A DNA stretch of 34,248 nt, from contig JBBHKE010001351.1 in assembly GCA_037447655.1 (NCBI GenBank), forward strand, positions 154,931 to 189,178, in the 5' to 3' direction. A program made the position numbers and the translations under genes. The notes beneath the pieces are model-generated. The model had not been told where the DNA came from and ran no database searches. It was given only the letters and a program-made list of their open reading frames with translations. Positions 23,821 to 33,399 of this stretch are shown here, piece by piece. Origin of the DNA: Zygnema cylindricum (lineage: Eukaryota > Streptophyta > Zygnematophyceae > Zygnematales > Zygnemataceae). Every line of letters starts with the position of its first letter. Positions within the stretch are counted from its first letter, which is position 1.

Positions 23821-26109
23821 ATGGGCTCTTTCCGTCCTCTCGACTCCCACTCTCCCGCCGCCTCCTCAGCTGACACGTGTTCCTCCGCCGTCACTCCCTC
23901 TATCCCTCCACCCCCTCCCCCTCCCTCCCAACAACTCCCCTCTCCCTCCCCCAAACCTCGCAAACGTCCTCCCCCGAGACCTCCCGCAACTCGCGCCACC
24001 AAACGCGCCGCCAAACCCGCCGCAAATCCCGCCGCAGATTCCGGAAACGGCCGATTTTGCTCCCTACCGATTCTTTCCGGAAATCACGCTATGAGCCAGC
24101 TGGCAGCTTTGGAGGGAACTCCTCTGGGGAAGCTCCTCCAGGCGGCGCCAGATGTCAAAGTGGGAGGCCATGTCATCCCCTGGAATCGTCTGGGGCTGTC
24201 ACTGCTTGCCACGTGGCAGGGAGAGCAATCTGATCTGGGAGCAGCCAGCCAGCTGGCTGACACGTGTCAGACTGAGGCTGGGCGGCTGCCACACGTGCAA
24301 GGAGGGGCAGAGAGGGGTTCTGGAATTTTAAATGGGGTTTCAGGAAATGGGTTTTCTTTAAATGGGTTTTCTTTAAGTGGGTTTTCCGGAAATGGGGTTT
24401 TAGGAAATGGGGTTTCTGGAAATGGGATTTCTGGAAATGGGGTTTTTCAAAATGGGGTTTTGGGAAATGACGTGGCAACCAGTAATGGGGTTTTAAGTGG
24501 GGAAGCTTTTGGAAATCGAATTTTTTCAAATGGGTTTTCTCAAATTGGGTTTTCTCAGAATGGGGTTTTTGAAAATGGGAGTTTTCAGCCGGTAATTAAT
24601 TCAAATGGGGTTTCCGGAATTTCCGGAAACAGGGTCTCCGGAAATGGGATTCCTGGTGTTTCCGAAAATGGGGTTCTTGGGAATGATATTTCTGAAAATA
24701 AGACTGTTTTAAATGGAATTTCCGGAATTTCCGGAAATGGGGTAGAGGGGAGTAGCAGTTGTAGCAGCACGGGCGAAAGTTCGGGCAATCAAAAATTTCT
24801 CGAAAGCTGCCCGGGAAAAATAAAATCTTCTGAGGTTGATGAAGAGGGGGAGGAGGAGGAGGAGGAAGGACTTCTCACTCTCTCTTTAGGACCTATTTCC
24901 AACAAAGGAAAGATAAAGAAAGGAGAAAAATGTTCAAAAAGGGGTACAAATGTGGTTTCGGAGAACGAATTTTTGAAAATGACGGAATCGCCAGCTGGCA
25001 CGACGTCGACGAGCGTCGGGGGAGTGACGGAGGAAAGTGCAATTCCGAGAACTGTGACTGAAAATGACATGGAAAGACTGTACGGAAACCTGTACGGACC
25101 AGTTTTGGTGTCGGACGAAGACCAACGTCTTTTGTGGTCAAATCGAGCTTTACAGAAAGCGGCGTCAGAACTTGAAAAAAAGTCAACTTCTGCGTTTCAA
25201 GTCCATGGAGGGAGTGGAGTTAGTGGAGGAGGGAGAGGAGGAGATTTTCTCAAATCTCTGGTTCCGGTGGAACGATTATTATTTTGCTCATCTCCCATTG
25301 GTCCACCTCAAAAAGCAGTTCTTTGGGAATTTTTACAAACGGCAAATTCAGAGTCAAAACCGGAAACGAAGAAGGAATTTAAATCTGAAACTAAAACGGA
25401 AACGGTGGGAAGAGCAATTTCGACACATAGAACCTCATTTTCAGCTTACGACAGGTCTTCTGTTAAAGGAGCGATGGATAAAGGGAGAGAGAGCAGTACT
25501 ATTTCCGGTGACTGTTTTGTCTTTTCTGCAGAAGTGGCTCAAAAAGTACGGATGGAAAGTTCCGGGCATCTTCCTGGTTCTGGTGTTATCTGTCCACAGC
25601 CGGTTCGTTCCATTGGTTCCTGTATTTCCGTCAAAAACTTCCGTTCCGTTCCGGGATTTGCCAGTCCCATGGTCGGAACTTTCGAATCAGTTCAGTCTCA
25701 GTTTGACGATTTGGACAGATGGAGCGCTCCGGTTGTCACTACAGACAAAATAGGACGAGTTCGATGGGTAAATACGGCCTATAAGCTGTTGACACGTCAG
25801 CCCAAATGTCCTTGGATGGCGTCGACTTTTGGCAGAAAAGACGAAGTTTCTTCGGCACGACTTGTGGGAGAAGTGGTTTTGACCGGTTTGGAGGATTTGC
25901 CGAGAACGGCGGTAACGGTTCTATGTGCGGCAGAAATCAGTTATTTCAGTTCCGCCAACGGAAATGGAAAACAGATCGAAGCAGAAAAGTCGGTGGTACA
26001 GATTCCGGCGTTAGTGACGAGATTGGATTCTCCTGAGGGATCGATTTTGGGATATGTTTTCCATTTTGATACGACTTCGGTGGGATTAAGATTAATGAAT
26101 GGGGCGTAA
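23821..26109 (+). CDS. Probable nuclear PAS/DUF7950-like regulatory protein with LxLxL motif
   Basis: An uninterrupted 762-codon frame. The Pro-rich N-terminus (28-55) runs into a basic KPRKRPPPRP...TKR segment (45-62), a plausible nuclear localisation signal. Residues 171 to about 315 hold irregular repeats built on GNGV/SGNG and FSxNGF. An acidic patch (about 337-350) precedes LLTLSLGP, whose LxLxL at 352-356 fits an EAR repression motif. Two PAS-like segments follow: PVLVSDEDQRLLWSNRAL (about 427-444), and from W634 APVVTTDKIGRVRWVNTAY to the end, with a closing FHFDTTSVGLRL strand. The spacing and W-x-N-x-A signature recall the plant DUF7950 family; this is recognition, not a search result. 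The ATG at 23821 is first in frame after the CT-rich leader. It may act as a transcriptional co-regulator; ligand and partners are unknown. An unannotated upstream coding exon cannot be excluded. Confidence 0.8.
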   Translation: MGSFRPLDSHSPAASSADTCSSAVTPSIPPPPPPPSQQLPSPSPKPRKRPPPRPPATRATKRAAKPAANPAADSGNGRFCSLPILSGNHAMSQLAALEGTPLGKLLQAAPDVKVGGHVIPWNRLGLSLLATWQGEQSDLGAASQLADTCQTEAGRLPHVQGGAERGSGILNGVSGNGFSLNGFSLSGFSGNGVLGNGVSGNGISGNGVFQNGVLGNDVATSNGVLSGEAFGNRIFSNGFSQIGFSQNGVFENGSFQPVINSNGVSGISGNRVSGNGIPGVSENGVLGNDISENKTVLNGISGISGNGVEGSSSCSSTGESSGNQKFLESCPGKIKSSEVDEEGEEEEEEGLLTLSLGPISNKGKIKKGEKCSKRGTNVVSENEFLKMTESPAGTTSTSVGGVTEESAIPRTVTENDMERLYGNLYGPVLVSDEDQRLLWSNRALQKAASELEKKSTSAFQVHGGSGVSGGGRGGDFLKSLVPVERLLFCSSPIGPPQKAVLWEFLQTANSESKPETKKEFKSETKTETVGRAISTHRTSFSAYDRSSVKGAMDKGRESSTISGDCFVFSAEVAQKVRMESSGHLPGSGVICPQPVRSIGSCISVKNFRSVPGFASPMVGTFESVQSQFDDLDRWSAPVVTTDKIGRVRWVNTAYKLLTRQPKCPWMASTFGRKDEVSSARLVGEVVLTGLEDLPRTAVTVLCAAEISYFSSANGNGKQIEAEKSVVQIPALVTRLDSPEGSILGYVFHFDTTSVGLRLMNGA
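24331..24765 (+). repeat. Degenerate AATGGGGTTTC-type repeat encoding Asn-Gly motifs
   Basis: Within the PAS-like gene, 15-30 bp units resembling GGAAATGGGGTTTC recur roughly 25 times and encode SGNGVSGNGI-like peptide repeats. Units are irregular but stay in frame, as expected of a recently expanded disordered linker. The region has high Gly/Asn/Ser content and no predicted fold. Confidence 0.85.
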
Positions 26110-26476
26110 AGGGGTGAAAAAGAGAAAAAAAAAGAGGAGTTATATAGAAGAGAGAAAGATGGGAGTATTTTTTGTTCTCTTTTTGAGATTTTGGCAGTAT
26201 ACGGCGGTTGAAAAGTGGGTACAAATAGGTGTATGGGAGTGGGAGAGAGAGGGAGGGTGAGAGAGTGGGAAAGAAGTGAGGAGAATTTCAAATTTTGATT
26301 ACTTTGAAACTTTAGAAAGACGTAATATTAAAAGGGTATATAATAGGGATACGGAAAAGGTACAAAAATATAACGGCAAATCTTTCAAGTTATTTTGTGT
26401 ATTTTTTAAACTGTTTTTAGCCTGCCATCTAAGGAAAGGGTGTAAATGGTTTTTATTTTTCTTTTTTTATACCCAC

Positions 26477-26482
26477 AATAAA
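26477..26482 (+). terminator. Candidate polyadenylation signal of the PAS-like gene (AATAAA)
   Basis: AATAAA lies 368 bp past the stop codon in T-rich sequence, a plausible 3' UTR end. The assignment is by position and motif only. Confidence 0.45.
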
Positions 26483-27720
26483 TATAGTCATACTTATAGT
26501 TGCGTAAACTTTTTTCTTGTTTTCTTTTTGTATCGTAGCACAAAGGTCACCATTTTTTTTTCTTCTTTTTGAAGAAATATTTTGGCCAAGTTTTTTTTTT
26601 CGAATTCTGAAAAAATAGATTAGAAAGAAGTGAGTCTGGGTACAAAGGGGTGGAACTTTATAAGATTTTAGAGCCTCTTTTTTTGGGAGGAGTTCTCCCT
26701 ATAGGTTCTGTGCAAAAAGAGAACTAGAAATTTTAGGGCAAGAAAAAAACTTGGTTTCCCTTTTTTTGGGAACTTTTTCAAGTAAAAAGAAAGGATGAAA
26801 ACATCTTTATTTTAAATTTCATTTGGGAATGAAAGCAAAAAAAGAAAAAATTATGATCATTTTTTTATTATATTGTTATTTTATTTCTTTTCAGGTATTT
26901 TTTCTTTCTTTCTTCTTTTTTTCTTTGTTATTTTTGTAGTTTTAGTTTTATGTTTTGTTCTCTGTTTTCTTCCATTTGTTCTTAGTGGTTTCCATCGCCT
27001 TTTTTTATTTTTGAGGTTTAAATTTGATTCTCGTTTATTTTGGATGTTTTTAATATTTTAAGAGCTATCAATTTATAAAAACGTCTAGCTCAAAAAATAA
27101 CTGATGTTTTGTCAAAAATTATGGTAAAACTTGTAAAGAAAGTTGAGTAAAACGCTGAGAAGTAAATGAATAATGTTGTCCCACACTCCTCCCTTTGTAC
27201 AATGTTCTACAATCTTTCGATGCTTCCGATGTTCTTTGTTTTAATGTTTTTTGTTTTTTCTCTTTCCAATAAATTGCCGACTTCGACAATGTTAGAAAGT
27301 GATGTGAATAATCCGTCAACGGAAAAAAAATGTTTATGTTACATTGATTCTTTTTTTTCTTTTTTAACGGGCAACAAGACTCCATGTGTTTCCAAAAACC
27401 ACAATGTATATGGCTATTAGAGTTATTTTATTTTATTTCGCTACTTCCAACAACTTTTCCGCATTTGGATAATTGGAAGGTAGGAACCCTTATTTTCCAC
27501 TGTAACCGCCGGATAATAATCGGAGAAATAAAGAGAAATAATGCCAGAAAAAAAATGAAATCAAAGAAGCAAAATTTTCAAAATTTTAATTACAATCTGC
27601 AACAGTTTTGCTTATAATACCTGATTTTTTGTCATGATTAATCTGCATCGAAACGGAAGCATTGTATACTAAAAATTAACAGCTGTTAAGGATTTTTTAG
27701 CGTTGCTGCGAAATTAGAAT
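26483..27720. other. AT-rich intergenic region
   Basis: T- and A-rich sequence with homopolymers. Short frames at 26873-27061 and 27166-27420 are hydrophobic translations of T-rich DNA with no family resemblance. No gene, RNA or clear mobile element. Confidence 0.5.
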
Positions 27721-27732
27721 GCATAATACTAA

Positions 27733-27870
27733 GGAGAGGGAGAGGGGCGAAGGCAAGGGAAAGGAGAGAGGGAGGGAGGAAGAGAGGGAGGGAAGTAGGA
27801 AGAGGCAGAGGGAGAGAGAGAGGGAAAGGGGAGGGAGAGAAAGCGAGTGAGGGAGGAGGAGAGAGAGACG
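27733..27870 (+). repeat. GA-rich purine tract
   Basis: GGAGAGGGAGAGG-type repeats of about 140 bp, nearly all purine, similar in composition to the tracts in gene 1. No coding evidence. Confidence 0.8.
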
Positions 27871-28059
27871 TGGCAGATTGTAGTCCACTCCTTTAAAAAG
27901 TGTTGCCAACACTATTTTATGATTTTCGACCAAAAAAAATCGCAAACTGTAGTGTTGTATATCGAATCGCATCGGGCCAATGTGCGTGTACTGCATGGTG
28001 ACGTGGTAGATGATGTCATCAGGTACAGCTCGCTAACTTGGCGAAAATCCCTACTTTAA

Positions 28060-28180
28060 CGTAGAGCCCTTCGCTACAGCTAAAAACAAAACAATCCACA
28101 AAAGGAATCTCGTAATTCGCTGCCATCATTACATACGACAGGCTTAACGAAGGGCTTTTCGTTACAGTGGCGATTTTTGA
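28060..28180. mobile_element. Small dispersed repeat related to a segment of the large repeats
   Basis: GAGCCCTTCGCTAC near 28064 and AGGGCTTTTCGTTAC near 28152 form inverse ends. The inner AGGCTTAACGAAGGGC matches, inverted, the GCGCCCTTCGTTAAGCCT stretch at 15420 and 21551 inside both large repeat copies. The right border GGCGATTTT is shared in direct orientation. This looks like a short MITE-like family of about 120 bp with one member in each large repeat and one here. Confidence 0.5.
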
Positions 28181-30990
28181 ATTATTTACTCTAAAAAGTC
28201 TTTGACATAGGCGGCTATTTTTGTCGTTTCCGCACCCAGAGGTCCTTAACTACAAGAACGAAAAGCTACAAAGCAGTTTCGTCGCATACTTGTGCGATTC
28301 TAGAGTCGATGACGATACACGTATCGCATAACATCGCATCGCCACGTCATGTCATGAATATTGGCAAAATTTAGATCGTTTACATGGTAAAATGGAGACG
28401 ATATGCGATACGTCATACTAAACCGTGACGACTCGATTTTCACGCATTCCTACCAACAAAGACAGCAAACCCTACAAAATAAATTAGGGCACCTTTGGCT
28501 CCCGAGAAAGCTGCACAACATGACGAACTAATTGTACGGCCCTACAGGCTCGAGCCAGGTTCATTATTTTTGGCCATTAAAATAATGTCACGTGGCACAA
28601 AGCAGAAAAATAAACAAGCTATGGTACAGTACTGTACTGTACTTTCTGACACTGTCTTACGCGTCTCAAAAGTTTATTTGGATCAACTCCCAAATTTGGA
28701 CGAATCATGTATTTGTGTGGTGACGCCGAAACAAAAAAAGGTTCTCACAAAATTTCATTTTTTTGCCGCAACCTACACGCGTAACGAAATAAGTGGCCCA
28801 TTCAATCCCCCGCGGCTGTTTCAATAATTGAGTTTTTTGCGGTGTATCGCATTTTGGTGTACGGAACTTTGGACCGAAAAGTCCCCTAGTGGAGCCTAGC
28901 TTTTCGTGGACTCAAATTTCGGAAGGTTCCATGCCACTGGGACAACTCCGGAAATTGCGGCGCTGAAATTCAAACGCAGTCCGTTTTTGAATATTCGTTA
29001 CCAGTCGTTCCATCTTTTTCTTTTACAATCTGACTTCCGTACATATATTCGTGTCGTTTTCCTAAAGTAACAGTTGAATCGTGGATCTAGTACGTCTCGT
29101 CGTTTCATACATTTTCAACTTGCACCGTCAGCTCAAATGGTACTTCGAAAGGGAAACATGACTGTGTCACCTGTCCCGACGATTTTCATAACAGACAAAT
29201 TATGTGATTTATAGAGCAGAGTCGTCCAGAAAGACCGAAACGGAAAGTGCCACGTCACATTAGTCAGTTCATTCTGACTTTGTCAGCTTGCCGAATTCCA
29301 GCTGTGCGAATCCAGCGAGCAAATCAGCAATGCGAATATTTCGTCAGGCGAGTCCTTAGCGAGCCTGACCCGTCACGTCACGTTTTCCGGGAAAGGGTCG
29401 CGCATCGCGAAACCGCATCGCCAAGACTGGAATACGTCAGCATATTGTAAACCCTAATATCGATAGCAGATCGTGGCGATATTGTAGAGAACCGATATTA
29501 TGATATCGCGAGGCTTATCTTTTTTTGTATAGGCTGGACTACAGTAGAGGATTCTCCAAAGGAACTTCTAAGGAGGACTTATTATGTGATAAGGATAATG
29601 ATTAATGAAAAAAAATCCGAAATAATAGTGAGGATGAAACAAAAATGAAATAATGAACGAATAGTACGGATGCGGATGGTGATTGATGACATAAAAGCAA
29701 AATAACAAACAACAGTATGAATGCAAAAAAAAAGGAACAATGATATAAATATGATCATATGGGTAAAACACAACAGAATGAAAACTCCTAAAAAAACAAT
29801 CTTAAATTGGTTCAAATATTTGGTGTGCATTAATTAGTTTATTTTTTTCAAACTATAGGACCAACACAGGATACGTGGACGACAAATTTTCCAACCTCTA
29901 TTTTTTATTTTTTTTTCCGTTCTCCTAACTATCAAAAAATTTAGTCTCCAAAATTGGGTTTTGGTTCGCATCTTATGAACTATGTTGATTAATACCTCTC
30001 CTTTTTTGGGAAATCCTCAATAGACTAAAAAATAAAACTAATTAAGTTTTTTAAAAAATGTGAATATTGGAAGTTCTTAAAACCAAGTTCCACAAACGCA
30101 AAATCGTAGTAACTAACATTCGTTAATTATTGGTGTGGAAGAAAATTCGCTCGGTCCACATATTATTATTAGATTATTAATTCTCTATTTGTCACATTAC
30201 ATAATTTTTTGTATACACTTTTGTATCCGTACATTATTTTAGATATTTTCTTCAATTGTGATGTAGTGCCAACAATCAACTATTGTAAGAAAAAAAGCCA
30301 TATAATCCACACTAGTCACGGTGAGCTACAAAGAGACTGTTAGGGCATTCTTTAGTATCTTGAAACTTCCTCATTTTTATTTTTGAAGTTTTCCTTACAA
30401 TTGTATTTACGATTTTTTTGAGAAAATCAATGACTCAGGGACTCAAACCCCTAAAACATCAGAAAGCCGCTAGTAAAAAGAATAGACAAAAAGAGAAGGT
30501 GGTAATAAAAAAAATTCTAACTCAAATGTGCGAGACTTTCATTAAGAAAGCACGTAAACAAACAAAAATAAAGAAAAAAGGAACCGCAGCCTTAAAACCA
30601 AAACATGAAAAAAATGTTATATAAAAATATATTTTTATGTCCCGATTAAATATTTGTATTTAAACCGGCGTTCACTGTTTCCTCCTACATCTTTACAATT
30701 TTTCCACACCTTTTTCTTCCGAAATGGGAATACAATTTCCTCTAAAAGACATTTGTTGTTAAACTTTAAAATACCGATTTCTTGTCTAGATATTTTAATC
30801 ATTGTTTAGATTTAAAAAAAAAAAAGCAAAAACAATATTTTCTGATTAAAATAAAACCTTAGAAGGAAAAGAAAGTTATGATGGCACAAAGATGCTTTTC
30901 TGCATACCATTCAATTATTGTGTATTTGTTGGTGTTACTTATTCTTATGTTACTCAAATCCACAAGTCATTGAAAAAAAAAAAGAAAAAA
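28181..30990. other. Intergenic region, repeat-derived then AT-rich
   Basis: Up to about 29530 the sequence has the GTAC/ACGT-rich texture of the transposon block. Open frames at 28495-28827 and 29247-29450 show no recognisable domain. From about 29560 it becomes plain AT-rich DNA. A Lys-rich frame at 30418-30624 (an MRKSMTQGLKPLK start, no ATG) is not supported as a gene. Confidence 0.5.
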
Positions 30991-31002
30991 AAAGAAGAAA
31001 GC

Positions 31003-31820
31003 TGGTTGGGTCTATTATCGATCGCTCGTGTTGCTCCCGCTGCCTATTTGGGAAGTTGGTGTCTTATTGCCTCTACTCTTGTTTCCTTGGGGACACCCCC
31101 GTTCTAGCTACTGTTATCCCCTGGGTTTCAGACGGTGTGTTCGCCTTCCACCGACCTCTATTGGACGCGTCACGTTCTCTTCCTCCCCATTCCCTTATGG
31201 ATGTGCCGATTTTCTCGACCCTTGTTACAAAATCTGTTGAGCATATCCAGGAATCCATTTCCGATCCGGCTGTCGCCACCATTAAATCCGAGCTTCTCAA
31301 GGCTCTTCCCTCTGATTCTTCTCGTGCCCGTCTTCTGTCTTGTGGTGGACCTGGTTCCGGATCTTGGCTTTTTGCCACACCTATTTTGTCCACTCTCCGA
31401 TTCTCACCAGCTCACTTCACCACCGCCCTTCGGTTTCGCCTTGGCCTCCCCCATCCTCCTTTACTTGGCTCTCTTGTTTATCCATGTGGTTGTGTCTTGG
31501 GGCTCGATGGTGTCCATTTGCTTCGTTGCTCCCATGGGGGAGATTTCATCCAGGCGCACGACACTATTCGAGACACCGTTGCGACTATCGCTTTAGATGG
31601 GGGCTTTTTTTTGTGCGTCGAGAGGTTTCTCACATTATTCCCTCGCGTCGGATCGATGTTGTTTTGCTTGATGGTGCCCGTCGCATTTTCGATGATATTG
31701 TTCTGGCGAACCCTACTTCAGCTACAGTTGTTGGTCAAGCGGCTCGACATCTTGGGGTGGCAGCTCGTGATGCTGCTAAGGCGAAGGAGCGTGATTATGC
31801 CCACCGGGACCCTATGGATG
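31003..31820 (+). pseudogene. Reverse-transcriptase C-terminal/endonuclease fragment, copy 2
   Basis: This fragment is homologous to 6527-7345 (minus) but on the opposite strand and shorter at both ends. It reads RVAPAAYLGSW, GPGSGSWLFATP, HLLRCSHGGDFIQAHDTIRD, RRIDVVLLDGARRIFDDIV and AHRDPMD, then stops matching at 31820, losing the final part of the endonuclease region. A small deletion near 31092 and a T-run change near 31610 break the frame. The relative order of motifs is as in copy 1. An A-rich stretch (30973-30999) precedes it on its 5' side, which is not where a retroelement tail would lie. No target duplication is evident. Confidence 0.75.
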
Positions 31821-33378
31821 CATGGCCAAATTTAAAGCATTTTCGTTCGCGTATTTTTCGCTGTTTTCGGACAAATTTTGGAGAGAGGTCGCTAGCTGCC
31901 AAAATAGTACTCTGCGAATAAGGCAAAACAGCAGTTGTTGGCAAAAAAAACACGGTTGTGAGAAAGGGGAAAGTTAACAAAAGAAAGGGAATAAAAAAAC
32001 ATATAAAAGGACACAATAATTGCAAAAAAAACAAAATCCGAAGAAGAAGGCGAAGAAGAAGGAAATAAAGAAAAAAAAAAAATGGACGAAAATAAAAGAC
32101 TTAAGAAAAGGTGAGTCAAACATAACAAGTAAAACAAATAAATAAATAAAAATTTACCCAGAAAAAGCCGAAATAGCCGATCCTGCGAATGCTTTACCGG
32201 GTGTCACGTCAACTTGAAGCGTCCCAAACTGAAATTTCACATGAACAAAAAAAACAGTTTTTTTTATATTAATTTATTATTTAACATAATACAATTGGTT
32301 GTAAGTTTCTTTTTTTATTATTTTTTATTCCCGTATTTTTTACTTTTTTTTTCTCTTTCAGAGTCCATGCTTGAGATAATTATATTATTGCTAACAAAAA
32401 AAAAACGCTCGCAAAGCAAAAAAAGAAACTCAGCACAAATTTTATTTCGTCTCTAGCGAAAAGGCATTCACCTTAAAAGTACGTGACGTGACTTCCTGTT
32501 TCTCGTTTTTTGTCTTATCTGAGGATCCAAAAGAAATCGCCTCTCCCGCTTCTTTGAGGGCTTTCGAAACCTGAAATAAAAACAAAAAAAAAACTTTTTC
32601 TTCTCCATTTTTTTCCATGAAAAAGAACAACCACATTGTTTCCATTCCCTATCCATTATTTTACGGCGAATCTTAATAGAATCAGTTTTAACAATTCACG
32701 AAAATGAAAAAAAACAGTCACATTTTTTTATTATAATTATCATTATTATTATTTTATTTTCTTTTTTTAACAATCAGACCTATGGATGTTGTTTTTTTTC
32801 TTCTCTGTTGAAAAACGAAAACAGTCCGAGGAAAAAAGTGGGGCAGGATTGAAAAAAAAGGAAAAAAGAGAGAGAGCGTACATTTGCCAGGTCAGCGTCA
32901 CTAGAAGACAAATATCGGGAAGCAGCCAAAAGCCGTTTTCCCAAACCTGCATTAAAAAAAAAGAAAAAAAAAGGGGGAGGGAAGGGAGAGAACACAATCA
33001 GATTACAGGAAGGCAAAGAAAAAATACCCAAAAAAAAAAAGAAAACTGCAGTCGCTAATCCACAAAATTTAAAACAAAGCAAAAAACAAATCTTCCCGTT
33101 TTCTAATTCCCATTTTTCTTTCCCCCCAAATGTAGACCAAATGTCGCATTTTTTTCTTCTCTTTTCCTTTTCCCTTTTTTTAAGCAACAGATTTAAAAAA
33201 AAAAAAAAAAACAAATACGAAAATAAAAAATAAAATTACTCGCTCGAAAACTGCTTCCGAAAGGTAATTTTACGGCCTCAGAAACTAATTCAGAAGATGC
33301 CGAAATAGCGTTCGTCATTTTCTTCTTTTCGAGAGCCGATCCGAATCGGAGGAGAATATCGCCAACCTCCTCCCCGCA
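31812..33378 (-). CDS. 3' exons of a spliced gene of unknown function, truncated by a retroelement fragment
   Basis: Minus-strand exons at 33378-33240, 32946-32882, 32570-32472, 32228-32158 and 31911-31812 join with GT..AG borders. Phases fit exactly (1, 0, 0, 2). Together they give about 157 residues that read as one ordinary protein: GEEVGDILLRFGSALEKKKM, then SSELVSEAVKLPFG, SKALKEAGEAISFGSSDKT, TFKFGTLQVDVTPGKAFAGS and LFWQLATSLQNLSENSEKYA. The FAGSAISAFSGVLFWQLA part is hydrophobic enough to be membrane-associated. Upstream exons, including the start, lie beyond the window's right edge. The last exon runs NENALNLAM and at 31820 enters antisense retroelement copy 2, adding His-Pro and a TAG at 31814-31812. 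The gene therefore seems to have lost its C-terminus. The family is not securely recognised; a plant plastid or membrane protein is one possibility. Confidence 0.65.
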
Positions 33379-33399
33379 CTACAGACAAAATAAGCAAAA

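Noticed and set aside
30418-30624. Lys-rich 68-codon frame as a small basic protein gene
   Set aside because: It starts from a TTG, lies in AT-rich DNA whose codons naturally give Lys, and has no domain or splice context.
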